A DNA stretch of 64,000 bases from GCA-002793235 sp965267355 (GCA_965267355.1 OZ253956.1:1178001-1242000); one strand, 5' to 3'; shown: positions 52,896 through 61,911, numbered from the stretch's first letter. A program made the numbers and translations. Notes: generated by a model from the sequence alone, not told the origin.

Positions 52896-53684
52896 TTACT
52901 TCTTAACGAAAGTATCAGTTTTGTTATCATAGTTTAAGTAGTAGATTCCTTTTTTTAAGTTAGAAACATCTACTTTTTCTCCGTAACCTTTCTTTACGAT
53001 GTTACCATAGCTATCGTAAACTTCAAATAAAGTCTCACCAGTAAAGATTACCTCTGTCTTAGCTTTAATTGGGCTAAAAGTAATTTCACCTACAGTAGAG
53101 ATATATCTTGAAGCTTGAGAATATCTTGGCTTACCAGAGTAATCAATTTGTTTAACTCTAAATTTATTCTCACCTGAGTGAGGAGTGATTTTAAATTGGT
53201 AAGCATTTTCAGCAGCTGTTCCATTACCATCAACTTCACCAACTTTAATCCATTTGTTCCATCTAAATTGCTCAACGATAAAAGTTAATTTACCTGTTTC
53301 ATTTTTAGTTACCCAATCAAAATCTCCATCTTTAGAAATTTTCATAGAAACAATTTCAAACGTACTTTTTGGTTTAAGAACCTCAGGGTTTAACACCTTA
53401 GGTTTGCAATCATCTTTGTGTTTAATCTTAACAATTACCGGATCACCAACTTTTAATTGGAAGTTAGCAAAGTCAATTTCAAAAGCACTTGAGTTAACTT
53501 CATCCGTTGTTACTTCACCATTAATGGTAACTTCAAAGGTGCAAAAACCAACACCACTTCCAGCAAATGGATTCTGAACATATAGGTTCTTTCCTTGATA
53601 ATGCCCTTCTAGAACAATCACTCCTGTTGCATTAACCTGCAAGGCAAAAAGCGAAATAAGCATTACAAAAAATAATCGTTTCAT
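52896..53684 (-). CDS. Secreted protein with short T9SS-like C-terminus
   Basis: The 262-residue protein has a signal peptide ending VNATG, a cysteine-containing beta-rich body, and a C-terminal 45 residues (LFEVYDSYGNIVKKGYG, VSNLKKGIYYLNYDN, DTFVKK) that look like a compact type A sorting domain. The family is widespread in Bacteroidota with no known function. It has its own terminator and a 252-base upstream gap shared with asnS. Export by T9SS is plausible but not certain, since the tail is short. Confidence 0.7.
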   Translation of the reverse strand: MKRLFFVMLISLFALQVNATGVIVLEGHYQGKNLYVQNPFAGSGVGFCTFEVTINGEVTTDEVNSSAFEIDFANFQLKVGDPVIVKIKHKDDCKPKVLNPEVLKPKSTFEIVSMKISKDGDFDWVTKNETGKLTFIVEQFRWNKWIKVGEVDGNGTAAENAYQFKITPHSGENKFRVKQIDYSGKPRYSQASRYISTVGEITFSPIKAKTEVIFTGETLFEVYDSYGNIVKKGYGEKVDVSNLKKGIYYLNYDNKTDTFVKK

Positions 53685-53936
53685 AGTATTAATGTATTAT
53701 ACGCACGTTATTAGTCTGCAATATTAAAACCTTTATTTAACTTATTCAAAACTTTTTTCACTTTTATCGCAATAAAAACCAATTTTATCGAATTTGTTAA
53801 ATATTTAAGCTATAAAAAATGCTTTTCAGTTAGCTCCTGTAAAAGTAAAAAAATAGCTTACTTAAAACAAATAGTTTTTTAATACTTTTTTCATTAAAAT
53901 TAAAAAGAGGAGTAATTTCGTCCAAAATTTAAAGAG

Positions 53937-55397
53937 ATGAAACCAGTACAAATCAAGGATTTATTGCAGTCACCAACTATAGGTGATAAAGTTTTAGTTA
54001 GAGGATGGGTAAGAACTTTTAGAAGCAATCGTTTTATTGCTTTAAACGATGGTTCTACCATTAATAACTTGCAATGTGTTGTTGATTTTGAGAAAGAGGA
54101 TGAAGAACAGCTAAGGAGGGTTACAACTGGAGCTGCTCTTGAAGTAACAGGTGAATTGGTAGAGTCACAAGGTGCTGGACAATCAGTGGAAGTAGTAGTG
54201 GAATCGTTTAAAGTTTTAGGAGATGCACATCCTGATGAGTATCCTTTACAACCTAAAAAGCATTCTTTAGAATTTTTAAGAGAGATTGCTCACTTACGTT
54301 TTAGAACCAACACTTTTGGTGCTATATCAAGAGTTAGGCATGCCATGATTTTTGCAATCCATAAATTTTTTAACGACAAAGGGTTTTACAACATTCATAC
54401 ACCAATTATTACGGGTTCTGATGCTGAAGGAGCAGGTGAAATGTTTCGGGTAACCACTTTAGATATGGAAAATGTACCTAAAACAGAAGATGGAAAAGTA
54501 GATATAAAGCAAGATTTTTTTGGTAAAGAAACTAACCTTACCGTTTCTGGTCAGTTAGAGGCTGAATTGGCTGCGTTAGCACTGAGTAAAGTTTATACTT
54601 TTGGCCCAACTTTTAGGGCTGAAAACTCTAATACAACTCGCCATTTGGCTGAGTTTTGGATGATAGAGCCAGAAGTTGCTTTTGCTGATTTAAGTGATAA
54701 CATGGATTTAGCCGAAGAAATGTTAAAGTATTGTGTGCAGTATGCCTTGGATAATTGCATGAAGGATTTACAGTTTTTAAGCAAACGTTTACAAGAGGAA
54801 GAAAAAGGGAAGCCACAAAACGAACAATCAATGGAATTGATTGAAAAATTAAAATTTGTGGCGGACAATGATTTTGTGAGAATTACTTATACCGAAGCAA
54901 TTGATATTTTGAGAAATTCTAAACCTAATAAGAAAGGTAAATTTCAATATAAAATTGAAGGCTGGGGAGCGGATTTGCAATCTGAACATGAGCGATACTT
55001 GGTGGAAAAGAAGTTTGAAAAGCCAGTTATCTTGACTAACTATCCAGCTAAGATTAAAGCATTTTATATGCGACAAGATGATGAGTTACCAGAAGCAAAA
55101 CCAGGAATGGAAGTGGATACTACGGTTAGTGCTATGGATATATTATTCCCTGGGATTGGAGAAATAGTTGGAGGTTCGCAGAGAGAGGAAAGGCTAGATA
55201 TATTAAAACAAAAGATTAAAGATTTTAATATTCCTGAAGACCATGTATGGTGGTATCTTGATACTAGAAAGTTTGGTACGGTGCCTCATTCAGGTTTTGG
55301 TTTAGGGTTTGAGCGTTTAATGCTTTTTGTTACAGGAATGACTAACATTAGAGATGTAATTCCTTTCCCAAGAACCCCTAAAAATGCAGAGTTTTAG
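53937..55397 (+). CDS. asnS: Asparaginyl-tRNA synthetase
   Basis: This 486-residue class II enzyme attaches asparagine to tRNA-Asn. The N-terminal OB anticodon-binding domain (GDKVLVRGWVRTFRSNRFIALNDG) is followed by the catalytic core with HTPIITGSDAEGAGEMF (motif 1), GPTFRAENSNTTRHLAEFWMIEPE (motif 2) and GFGLGFERLMLFVTGM (motif 3). Length and order match the family, with the Bacteroidota-type insertion before motif 3. The promoter region shows a TAATTTCG box at 53913-53920, one base off the consensus. Confidence 0.97.
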   Translation: MKPVQIKDLLQSPTIGDKVLVRGWVRTFRSNRFIALNDGSTINNLQCVVDFEKEDEEQLRRVTTGAALEVTGELVESQGAGQSVEVVVESFKVLGDAHPDEYPLQPKKHSLEFLREIAHLRFRTNTFGAISRVRHAMIFAIHKFFNDKGFYNIHTPIITGSDAEGAGEMFRVTTLDMENVPKTEDGKVDIKQDFFGKETNLTVSGQLEAELAALALSKVYTFGPTFRAENSNTTRHLAEFWMIEPEVAFADLSDNMDLAEEMLKYCVQYALDNCMKDLQFLSKRLQEEEKGKPQNEQSMELIEKLKFVADNDFVRITYTEAIDILRNSKPNKKGKFQYKIEGWGADLQSEHERYLVEKKFEKPVILTNYPAKIKAFYMRQDDELPEAKPGMEVDTTVSAMDILFPGIGEIVGGSQREERLDILKQKIKDFNIPEDHVWWYLDTRKFGTVPHSGFGLGFERLMLFVTGMTNIRDVIPFPRTPKNAEF

Positions 55398-55405
55398 GAT
55401 ATAAC

Positions 55406-55436
55406 TTGTATTTGATGTAATTCTATAATAAATTTG
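55406..55436 (+). promoter_or_regulatory. Promoter of the riboswitch-metH transcript
   Basis: TTG at 55406-55408 and TAAATTTG at 55429-55436 are separated by 20 bases. The predicted transcript starts near 55442 and includes a GATTCAG/CTGAATC hairpin (55468-55485) before the SAM riboswitch. Confidence 0.6.
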
Positions 55437-55487
55437 CATCATCGTTCTTAAAAAGATTAAAGTAGATGATTCAGTTTTCTGAATCGT

Positions 55488-55587
55488 ACTTATTACGAAA
55501 GGTGGAGGGAATAGGCCCGCTGAAACCTTGGCAACCTCTGGAAACAGGAAGGTGCTAAATCCTATCCCATTTAGGGAAAAGATAAGT
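55488..55587 (+). promoter_or_regulatory. SAM-I (S-box) riboswitch aptamer
   Basis: P1 is closed by ACTTAT (55488-55493) and ATAAGT (55582-55587). The core has GGTGGAGGGA, GGCCCGCTGAAACC, TTGGCAACC and AAGGTGCTAAATCC in the order and spacing of SAM-I aptamers, including the kink-turn and the P4 arm CTATCCC/TAGGGA. It binds S-adenosylmethionine and controls the metH operon just downstream through the terminator at 55603-55640. Confidence 0.92.
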
Positions 55588-55602
55588 TGAATAAAAATAT
55601 TT

Positions 55603-55640
55603 AAACCCCTTTCAACTTATTTGGAAGGGGTTTTTTATTG
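55603..55640 (+). terminator. Riboswitch-controlled terminator before metH
   Basis: AAACCCCTTTC and GGAAGGGGTTT form an 11-bp stem with a nine-base loop, followed by a T-run. Bases 55612-55620 (TCAACTTAT) are the exact complement of 55582-55590 in the P1/linker region, giving a competing antiterminator. High SAM should favour P1 and termination. The stem ends about ten bases before the ATG. Confidence 0.9.
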
Positions 55641-55642
55641 TT

Positions 55643-56629
55643 ATGGCAAATATTAAAGAAATATTAAAAGAAAGAATTCTTGTGCTTGACGGTGCTATGG
55701 GAACTATGATTCAAGGTTATGGATTAACTGAAGATGATTTTAGAGGGGAAAGATTTAAAGATCATGATTGCCCATTAAAAGGAAATAATGACTTACTGTC
55801 TATTACTCGCCCAGATGTAATTAAAGAAATCCATGCTAAATATTTCGAGGCAGGTGCTGATATAGTAGAAACGAATTCTTTTGGAAGTACATCTGTTGCT
55901 CAAGAAGATTATGATTTAGCAGATGCTGTTTATGATATTAATTATGCTTCAGCAAAAATTGCTAAAGAAGTAGCCGAAGAATTTACGGCTAAAGAACCTC
56001 ATAAACCAAGATTTGTGGCAGGTTCTATTGGTCCAACAACTAAGCTTTCTTCTATGTCGCCAGATGTAAACGATCCTGGCTTTAGAAGTATTTCTTTTGA
56101 AGAATTAGTTGTTGCATTTAAAGAACAAGTAGAAGGTTTAATTGATGGTGGTTCAGATTTGTTATTAGTCGAAACCATAACAGATACATTAAATGCTAAG
56201 GCTGCTTTATTTGCCATAGATGAAGTAAATCAAGAGAAAGGAACTGATGTTCCTATTATGATCTCAGGTACTATTACTGATGCTAGTGGAAGAATACTTT
56301 CGGGGCAGAATACAGAAGCATTTATTGTAGCAGTTGAACATTCAAACCCTTTAACTATAGGGTTGAACTGTGCTTTAGGTGCGGATGCGCTTAGGCCATA
56401 TTTAAAGATTATTAAAGATAAAGGAAGTTCTTTCGTTAGTGCCCACCCAAATGCTGGTTTGCCTAACGAAATGGGTGAGTATGATGAAACTCCAGAATTT
56501 ATGGCTGAGCAGATTAAAACATTCTTAGATGAAGGTTTAGTAAATATTGTAGGAGGTTGTTGTGGAACAACTCCAAATCATATTAAAGCAATAGCAGATT
56601 TAGCTGCTCAATATTCTCCTAAAAATTAA
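55643..56629 (+). CDS. metH: Methionine synthase, homocysteine-binding subunit (split MetH, part 1)
   Basis: The 328-residue protein is the homocysteine S-methyltransferase domain of cobalamin-dependent methionine synthase. LVLDGAMGTMIQGYGL opens it. The zinc-binding cysteines are in GLNCALG (about 246) and the GGCCGTTP motif near the C-terminus. In E. coli MetH this is the first of four modules of one chain. Here it stops after that module and the rest is encoded 6 bases downstream. It lies directly under the SAM-I riboswitch, so it is repressed when SAM is abundant. Confidence 0.95.
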   Translation: MANIKEILKERILVLDGAMGTMIQGYGLTEDDFRGERFKDHDCPLKGNNDLLSITRPDVIKEIHAKYFEAGADIVETNSFGSTSVAQEDYDLADAVYDINYASAKIAKEVAEEFTAKEPHKPRFVAGSIGPTTKLSSMSPDVNDPGFRSISFEELVVAFKEQVEGLIDGGSDLLLVETITDTLNAKAALFAIDEVNQEKGTDVPIMISGTITDASGRILSGQNTEAFIVAVEHSNPLTIGLNCALGADALRPYLKIIKDKGSSFVSAHPNAGLPNEMGEYDETPEFMAEQIKTFLDEGLVNIVGGCCGTTPNHIKAIADLAAQYSPKN

Positions 56630-56635
56630 AATCGA

Positions 56636-59344
56636 ATGAGTTTACATCCAGATTATACCGGAGATTACGAATACAAATGGGGTGACTTACCTTATTTGAA
56701 ATTGAGTGGTTTAGAACCATTAATTGTTACTCCAGAGTCTAATTTTATAAATGTTGGTGAAAGAACTAATGTTGCTGGGTCCAAAAAATTCTTGCGTCTA
56801 ATTAAAGAGGGAGAATTTGAAGAGGCTTTAAGTGTTGCAAGAAATCAAGTTGAAGGAGGAGCACAAATCATTGACATTAATATGGATGATGGTTTGATAG
56901 AAGGTAAAGAAGCAATGGTTGATTTTTTAAGATTAGTTGCAGCTGAGCCTGATATAGCTAGAGTGCCTATTATGATTGATTCCAGTAAATGGGAAATCAT
57001 TGAAGCAGGTTTGCAAAATGTGCAAGGGAAATGTGTGGTAAACTCTATCAGTTTAAAAGAAGGAGAAGCTGAATTTATAGAACATGCTTCAAAAATAAAA
57101 AGATATGGAGCTGCTGTTATTGTAATGGCTTTTGATGAAGACGGACAGGCTGATAGCTATGAAAGAAGAGTAGAGATCTGTGAAAAATCATATAGAGTGT
57201 TAGTCGATAAAGTAGGCTTCCCGCCCCAAGATATCATATTCGATCCAAATATATTTCCTGTTGCAACAGGAATGGAGGAACACAGGAAAAATGCGTTAGA
57301 TTTTTTCCAAGCTACAAGATGGATCAGAGAAAACTTACCTGGTGCTCATGTGAGTGGTGGGGTTAGTAATGTATCTTTTTCTTTTAGAGGAAACAATGTT
57401 GTTCGGGAAGCAATGCACTCTGCATTTTTATATCATGCCATCAAAGAAGGGATGGATATGGGTATTGTTAATCCTGCTTTATTAGAAGTTTATGATGATA
57501 TTCCTAAAGAGTTATTAGATAAGGTAGAAGATGTATTGCTAGATAGAACAGATGATGCCACTGAGAAACTTTTAGAATATGCAGATACTGTAAAAGGTGA
57601 TGTAAAGGAACAAAAACAAAACTTAGAATGGAGGGAAGGAACACTTCAGGAAAGACTAACACACTCTTTAGTTAAAGGGATCACCGATTTTATTGAAGAA
57701 GATACCGAAGAAGCGAGGCAGCAAGTTGATAAACCTCTCCAAGTAATCGAAGGACATTTAATGAACGGAATGAGTGTAGTTGGAGATTTGTTTGGTGCTG
57801 GTAAAATGTTTTTACCTCAGGTTGTAAAATCGGCTAGAGTGATGAAAAAAGCTGTTGCTTATTTATTGCCATATATTGAAGAAAGTAAAGAAGCTGGATC
57901 TAGTGCTGGTAAAGTGTTATTGGCAACTGTAAAAGGAGATGTTCATGATATTGGGAAAAATATTGTAGGTGTTGTTTTAGGATGTAATAATTATGAGGTT
58001 ATCGATTTAGGAGTGATGGTTCCTTGCGAGGAAATATTGCGTGTTGCTAAAGAAGAGCAAGTAGATATTATCGGTCTTTCGGGATTGATTACACCTTCTT
58101 TAGATGAGATGGTTAATGTTGCCAAGGAGATGCAACGTGAAGAATTCGATATTCCATTATTAATTGGTGGAGCTACGACCTCTAAAGTGCATACAGCTGT
58201 AAAAATTGAAGAACATTACGAACATTCACAAACAGTTTATGTATTGGATGCATCAAGATCTGTAACGGTTGTAGATAGTTTGTTGAGTGATAAGAAAACC
58301 AATTATGTTTCTGAAATCAAGGATGAATATGCTCGTGTAAGAGAGAATTATGCGAATAAGCAGACGAAGAAAGAGATGTTAACCCTTGAGCAAGCTCGAG
58401 CAAATAAGTATCAAATTGATTGGAACAATACTCAAATTAAAGAACCAAACTTTTTGGGAGTTAAACATTTTGAAGATTACAGTTTAGAAGAAATTTCTGA
58501 ATATATTGATTGGACTCCATTCTTTAGAACATGGGAATTAGCGGGTAGGTATCCTAATATCTTAAATGATGAAATAGTAGGCCAAGAAGCTACAAAGTTG
58601 TTTGGTGATGCTCAACAAATGTTGAAGCAAATAATCGCTGAAAAGTGGTTACAACCAAGGGGAGTAATTGGTATATGGAAAGCCAATACCGTTAATGATG
58701 ATACTGTTGAGCTGTATGAAGAAGGTTCTAAAATTGGACAATTACATCAGTTGAGGCAACAAAGTAAAAAAGCGAAACAAGCACCTAACATAAGTTTAGC
58801 GGATTTTATAGCTCCAAAAGAAAGTGGTTTAACGGATTATGTTGGAGGATTTGTTGTGGCAACAGGTGAAGGAATAGAAGAACATATAGAACGTTTTGAG
58901 GCTGATCATGATGACTATAACTCTATTATGTTAAAAGCATTGGCTGATAGATTAGCTGAAGCTTTTGCTGAGTTAATGCATGAAAGAGTAAGAAAAGAAT
59001 TTTGGGGTTATGCTTCTGAAGAGAATCTAGACAATGAAGCATTAATAAAAGAAGCATACAAAGGCATTAGGCCAGCGCCAGGTTATCCTGCTTGCCCTAA
59101 CCATACTCTAAAAACGGAATTGTTTAGGCTATTGGATGCAACAAAATTAACTGGGGTTTCGCTAACCGAAAGTTTAGCCATGTATCCAACTGCAGCAGTC
59201 AGTGGAATGTATTTTGCTCATCCTGAAAGCAAGTATTTTGGTATAGGTAAAATAGATAAAGATCAAGTACAAGCTTATGCAGATGCTAATGATTTTAATT
59301 TAGAACAAGGCGAAAAATGGTTAAGCCCTAATTTGAATTACTAG
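56636..59344 (+). CDS. metH: Methionine synthase, folate/B12/activation subunit (split MetH, part 2)
   Basis: The 902-residue protein carries the remaining MetH modules: pterin-binding domain (about 35-300, NVGERTNVAGSKKF, MIDSSKWEI), B12 cap (about 335-420), B12-binding fold with GDVHDIGKN (the cobalt-ligand His at about 437) and a GLSGLITPSLDEM segment, then the SAM-dependent activation domain (about 590-895) with RPAPGYPACPNH and YFGIGKI. It transfers methyl groups from methyltetrahydrofolate to homocysteine, working with the subunit encoded just upstream. The ATG lies 6 bases after that gene's stop. Cobalamin is therefore needed. Confidence 0.95.
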   Translation: MSLHPDYTGDYEYKWGDLPYLKLSGLEPLIVTPESNFINVGERTNVAGSKKFLRLIKEGEFEEALSVARNQVEGGAQIIDINMDDGLIEGKEAMVDFLRLVAAEPDIARVPIMIDSSKWEIIEAGLQNVQGKCVVNSISLKEGEAEFIEHASKIKRYGAAVIVMAFDEDGQADSYERRVEICEKSYRVLVDKVGFPPQDIIFDPNIFPVATGMEEHRKNALDFFQATRWIRENLPGAHVSGGVSNVSFSFRGNNVVREAMHSAFLYHAIKEGMDMGIVNPALLEVYDDIPKELLDKVEDVLLDRTDDATEKLLEYADTVKGDVKEQKQNLEWREGTLQERLTHSLVKGITDFIEEDTEEARQQVDKPLQVIEGHLMNGMSVVGDLFGAGKMFLPQVVKSARVMKKAVAYLLPYIEESKEAGSSAGKVLLATVKGDVHDIGKNIVGVVLGCNNYEVIDLGVMVPCEEILRVAKEEQVDIIGLSGLITPSLDEMVNVAKEMQREEFDIPLLIGGATTSKVHTAVKIEEHYEHSQTVYVLDASRSVTVVDSLLSDKKTNYVSEIKDEYARVRENYANKQTKKEMLTLEQARANKYQIDWNNTQIKEPNFLGVKHFEDYSLEEISEYIDWTPFFRTWELAGRYPNILNDEIVGQEATKLFGDAQQMLKQIIAEKWLQPRGVIGIWKANTVNDDTVELYEEGSKIGQLHQLRQQSKKAKQAPNISLADFIAPKESGLTDYVGGFVVATGEGIEEHIERFEADHDDYNSIMLKALADRLAEAFAELMHERVRKEFWGYASEENLDNEALIKEAYKGIRPAPGYPACPNHTLKTELFRLLDATKLTGVSLTESLAMYPTAAVSGMYFAHPESKYFGIGKIDKDQVQAYADANDFNLEQGEKWLSPNLNY

Positions 59345-59378
59345 TCAGGCACAATTTTAGCAGCTTACCTAAAAAATA

Positions 59379-59386
59379 TAAATTTG
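59379..59386 (+). promoter_or_regulatory. TAnnTTTG promoter box for the OmpA-like gene
   Basis: TAAATTTG ends five bases before the ATG at 59392. A GTG start at 59386 would lie inside this box, which argues for the ATG. Confidence 0.55.
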
Positions 59387-59391
59387 TGGCA

Positions 59392-60615
59392 ATGTTTAGG
59401 TGGGTATCTATAATGATTTTCTTTTTTGGTTTTTTGACTGCTATTCAAAGTCAAAATGCCGATTGTGCTTCAATCATAGAATTAAAAGAGAAGGTGTATA
59501 ACTCAGGGCCCATTACTGGTTTTGGTGATGTTCGTGAGTTTGAGGGCTATGAAAAAGACAATACCAAGTTTTTTGAGCAAGAAGAAAATTCTGCATGGTA
59601 TTTAATTACCATGCCCGACTCAGGTGTTTTTACCTTTGATATTAAAACCCACAATAAAGAAGACGATTGGGATTTTATGTTGTTCGAATATAAATCAGCT
59701 TTTTGTAAGCGTATAAAAGATAAAAAAATAGAACCCATTAGAAGTAACTTGTCTCGTAGTCCGTTTACTGGTTTAAAAGAAGGTGTAGAACATGAGTTTA
59801 TGGGTGCAGGAATTAATGATAACTATAGTAAACCTGTTATAGCCAGCAAAGGCGACCAGTTTGTATTGGTGGTAAACAACCCTAAACAATCGGGCAAAAA
59901 ACACACCCTGATTTTACATTTACCCGAAGCACCAAAAAAAGTTGAAGAACTTATAAAAGAAGTAAATACAAATGTTACAGCCTTTAAGTTGATAATAAAA
60001 GACAAAGCAAAAAAACAACCAGTTAAGTGTAATGTGCTGATTACTGGATTACGTAGAAAAACTATTGAGCTAACTAAAGTGAGTGAATACCAAGAAGAAT
60101 TTCCTAAGAAAAATTACGATGTTGATGTAACAGTTTCTGCAAAAGGTTACATGTTAACTTCCAAAGAGGTTCAATTAAGTAAAACTAAATCTAAGCATGA
60201 GGTAATTATTTATTTAGAAGAAATAAAATCTGGACAGAAAGTAAACTTAAAAAACATCCAGTTTTATGGTAATCGTGCAGATTTTTTGCCAGGAGCAAGA
60301 AGTTCTTTAAAAGCCTTGCTTACTTTTATGGAAGAAAATCCAAAAGTTAAGATTGAAGTGGAAGGGCATGTAAACGGACCCAAACAAAAGAACACCAAAG
60401 AGTATAAGCAGCTTTCCTTTAACCGTGCTTATGCGGTTAAAGAATATTTAATGAAGAATGGTATAACAAAAGACAGAATAGATTATGTAGGGTATGGTAA
60501 TTCACAAATGCTTTATCCTTTGCCTAAAAGTGCTTATCAAGAATCAGCCAATCGTAGAGTAGAAATTAAAATTATATCAAATGACTTTGATTCTGGGAAT
60601 AGAAACTTCCACTAA
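59392..60615 (+). CDS. Exported OmpA-family protein
   Basis: The 407-residue protein has a signal peptide ending QSQ, an N-terminal beta-rich domain (about 30-180) with WYLITMPDSGVFTFDI and WDFMLFEY, resembling pre-peptidase C-terminal-type folds, a short middle domain with a carboxypeptidase-regulatory-like look (ITGLRRKTIELTKV), and a C-terminal OmpA domain (about 285-405) with EVEGHVNG, YGNSQ and SANRRVEIKI. It should bind peptidoglycan at the outer membrane. Its end overlaps tsaB by 35 bases. Confidence 0.85.
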   Translation: MFRWVSIMIFFFGFLTAIQSQNADCASIIELKEKVYNSGPITGFGDVREFEGYEKDNTKFFEQEENSAWYLITMPDSGVFTFDIKTHNKEDDWDFMLFEYKSAFCKRIKDKKIEPIRSNLSRSPFTGLKEGVEHEFMGAGINDNYSKPVIASKGDQFVLVVNNPKQSGKKHTLILHLPEAPKKVEELIKEVNTNVTAFKLIIKDKAKKQPVKCNVLITGLRRKTIELTKVSEYQEEFPKKNYDVDVTVSAKGYMLTSKEVQLSKTKSKHEVIIYLEEIKSGQKVNLKNIQFYGNRADFLPGARSSLKALLTFMEENPKVKIEVEGHVNGPKQKNTKEYKQLSFNRAYAVKEYLMKNGITKDRIDYVGYGNSQMLYPLPKSAYQESANRRVEIKIISNDFDSGNRNFH

Positions 60616-61267
60616 AATATGTTCTGTAGCGGTTTCTGATGGGGAGCAATTACTGACTTTAAAAGAAGAGGGTGGTGAATATTCTCATGCTGAGAAATTG
60701 AATGGATTTATTGATGCTGTTTTAAAAGAGGTTAAAGTTGATATTAGCCAATTGGATGCGGTTGCAGTGAGTAAAGGGCCTGGTTCATATACTGGTTTGC
60801 GGATAGGAGTTTCTACAGCCAAAGGCTTATGTTATGCCTTAAACAAACCATTAATTTCAGTTGATACTTTACAGGCTATGGCTCAAAAAATGGAAGAAGA
60901 GAACACTAATTTTGATTTATATTGCCCAATGATTGATGCTCGAAGAATGGAGGTTTATACGGCTTTGTACAACCAAAAAAATGAGCAAATAAAACCTATC
61001 GAAGCCAAAATAATTGATGAGAATTCTTTTATTGAAGAGTTGAGCAATAACAAGATTGTTTTTTTTGGTGATGGTGCTGAAAAATGTAAAGAAGTACTTT
61101 CTAGTAATTCTAATGCTTCATTTAGTAAGGAAGGATTACCTTCTGCTGAATATATCAACAAGTTAGCATATAAAAAGTTTCAGGATGAGCAATTTGAAGA
61201 TGTAGCTTATTTTGAACCCTATTACTTGAAAGATTTTATAGCAACCACAGCCAAAAAGTTACTCTGA
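60581..61267 (+). CDS. tsaB: tRNA threonylcarbamoyladenosine biosynthesis protein TsaB
   Basis: The 228-residue cytoplasmic protein is the actin-like-fold partner of TsaD in t6A tRNA modification. ILGIETSTKICSVAV, the GGEYSHAEKL segment, DAVAVSKGPGSYTGLRIGVSTAKGL and ISVDTLQAMA are diagnostic. MIDARRMEVYTALY follows. Length is usual. The ATG at 60581 is inside the end of the OmpA-like gene, and there is no later start that keeps the first strand. The 3' end overlaps the convergent PrcB-like gene by 9 bases. Confidence 0.94.
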   Translation: MTLILGIETSTKICSVAVSDGEQLLTLKEEGGEYSHAEKLNGFIDAVLKEVKVDISQLDAVAVSKGPGSYTGLRIGVSTAKGLCYALNKPLISVDTLQAMAQKMEEENTNFDLYCPMIDARRMEVYTALYNQKNEQIKPIEAKIIDENSFIEELSNNKIVFFGDGAEKCKEVLSSNSNASFSKEGLPSAEYINKLAYKKFQDEQFEDVAYFEPYYLKDFIATTAKKLL

Positions 61268-61759
61268 TTTACAATCAATTACTTTTTGGGTAATGTTAAA
61301 AGTAGTTTTGCCTTTAGGTTTTTTTATCTGAACCAATTGAAAAGGGTAAGTAATAGCCTCTGTAGTCATACAACCTTTTCCTGGACTTGTTTCAATAACT
61401 TCAACGGTATAATTCTCATTAGAAAGATTAATACTCCTAATTTGGGTATCGTATCCTCCAGAGGTTTTCATTCCCATAGCAATTAAAATTACTTGATTTT
61501 CGTTAAAATCTACTCTAGGTGGTTTTGGTTTATCAAAGTAGTTGAGATATACCTGTTCCCACGTTTTTGTAAGCTCATCCTGGTTAGTTATTACTTGTTG
61601 CAAGGGCTCTTCAAATCCGCTATTAGTTCCTTTAACAAGTTCTATGAATACTACCTCTTCTTGAGTGGTTTCTTTAACAATTACATTATTGTTTGTTGTT
61701 TTGGTGCTTTTACACGCAAAAAATAATAACAATGGTAATATCGAACTGATGAACTTCAT
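61259..61759 (-). CDS. Lipoprotein of the PrcB family
   Basis: The 166-residue protein has a lipoprotein signal peptide with lipobox LLFFACKS (Cys about 16). The C-terminal part has VDFNENQVILIAMGMKTSGGYDTQI and SPGKGCMTTEAITYPFQLVQIKKP, the pattern of PrcB domains described as partners of a spirochaetal surface protease. Here no protease is adjacent, so the role is open. It follows a 42-residue lipoprotein gene by 8 bases, probably in the same transcript. Confidence 0.78.
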   Translation of the reverse strand: MKFISSILPLLLFFACKSTKTTNNNVIVKETTQEEVVFIELVKGTNSGFEEPLQQVITNQDELTKTWEQVYLNYFDKPKPPRVDFNENQVILIAMGMKTSGGYDTQIRSINLSNENYTVEVIETSPGKGCMTTEAITYPFQLVQIKKPKGKTTFNITQKVIDCKSE

Positions 61760-61767
61760 TAAGTCTT

Positions 61768-61896
61768 TTACATTACACCCATCGGGGTTCTTGTACCACG
61801 TTTTCCGTTACATTTCCTTGGTCCACCAGCACAAGATGATAGTGCTAACATTCCTGCAAAAATTAAAACTAAACCTATAATTGTTGCTTTTTTCAT
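61768..61896 (-). CDS. Small lipoprotein, 42 residues
   Basis: This frame reads MKKATIIGLVLIFAGMLAL then SSCAGG, a good lipoprotein signal with lipobox LSSC (Cys22), followed by a basic, glycine-rich tail GPRKCNGKRGTRTPMGVM of only about 20 residues. A TATATTTG promoter box lies 15 bases before the ATG. The PrcB-like lipoprotein gene starts 8 bases after its stop, so they are probably co-transcribed. It is too short for most gene finders. Function unknown; conservation of the tail would be decisive. Confidence 0.7.
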   Translation of the reverse strand: MKKATIIGLVLIFAGMLALSSCAGGPRKCNGKRGTRTPMGVM

Positions 61897-61911
61897 TGTT
61901 TTAAGTTTTCT

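Noticed and set aside
55643..59344. metH interpreted as a frameshifted pseudogene
   Set aside because: Both parts have complete domains, a stop and an ATG 6 bases apart, and the break is at a domain boundary.
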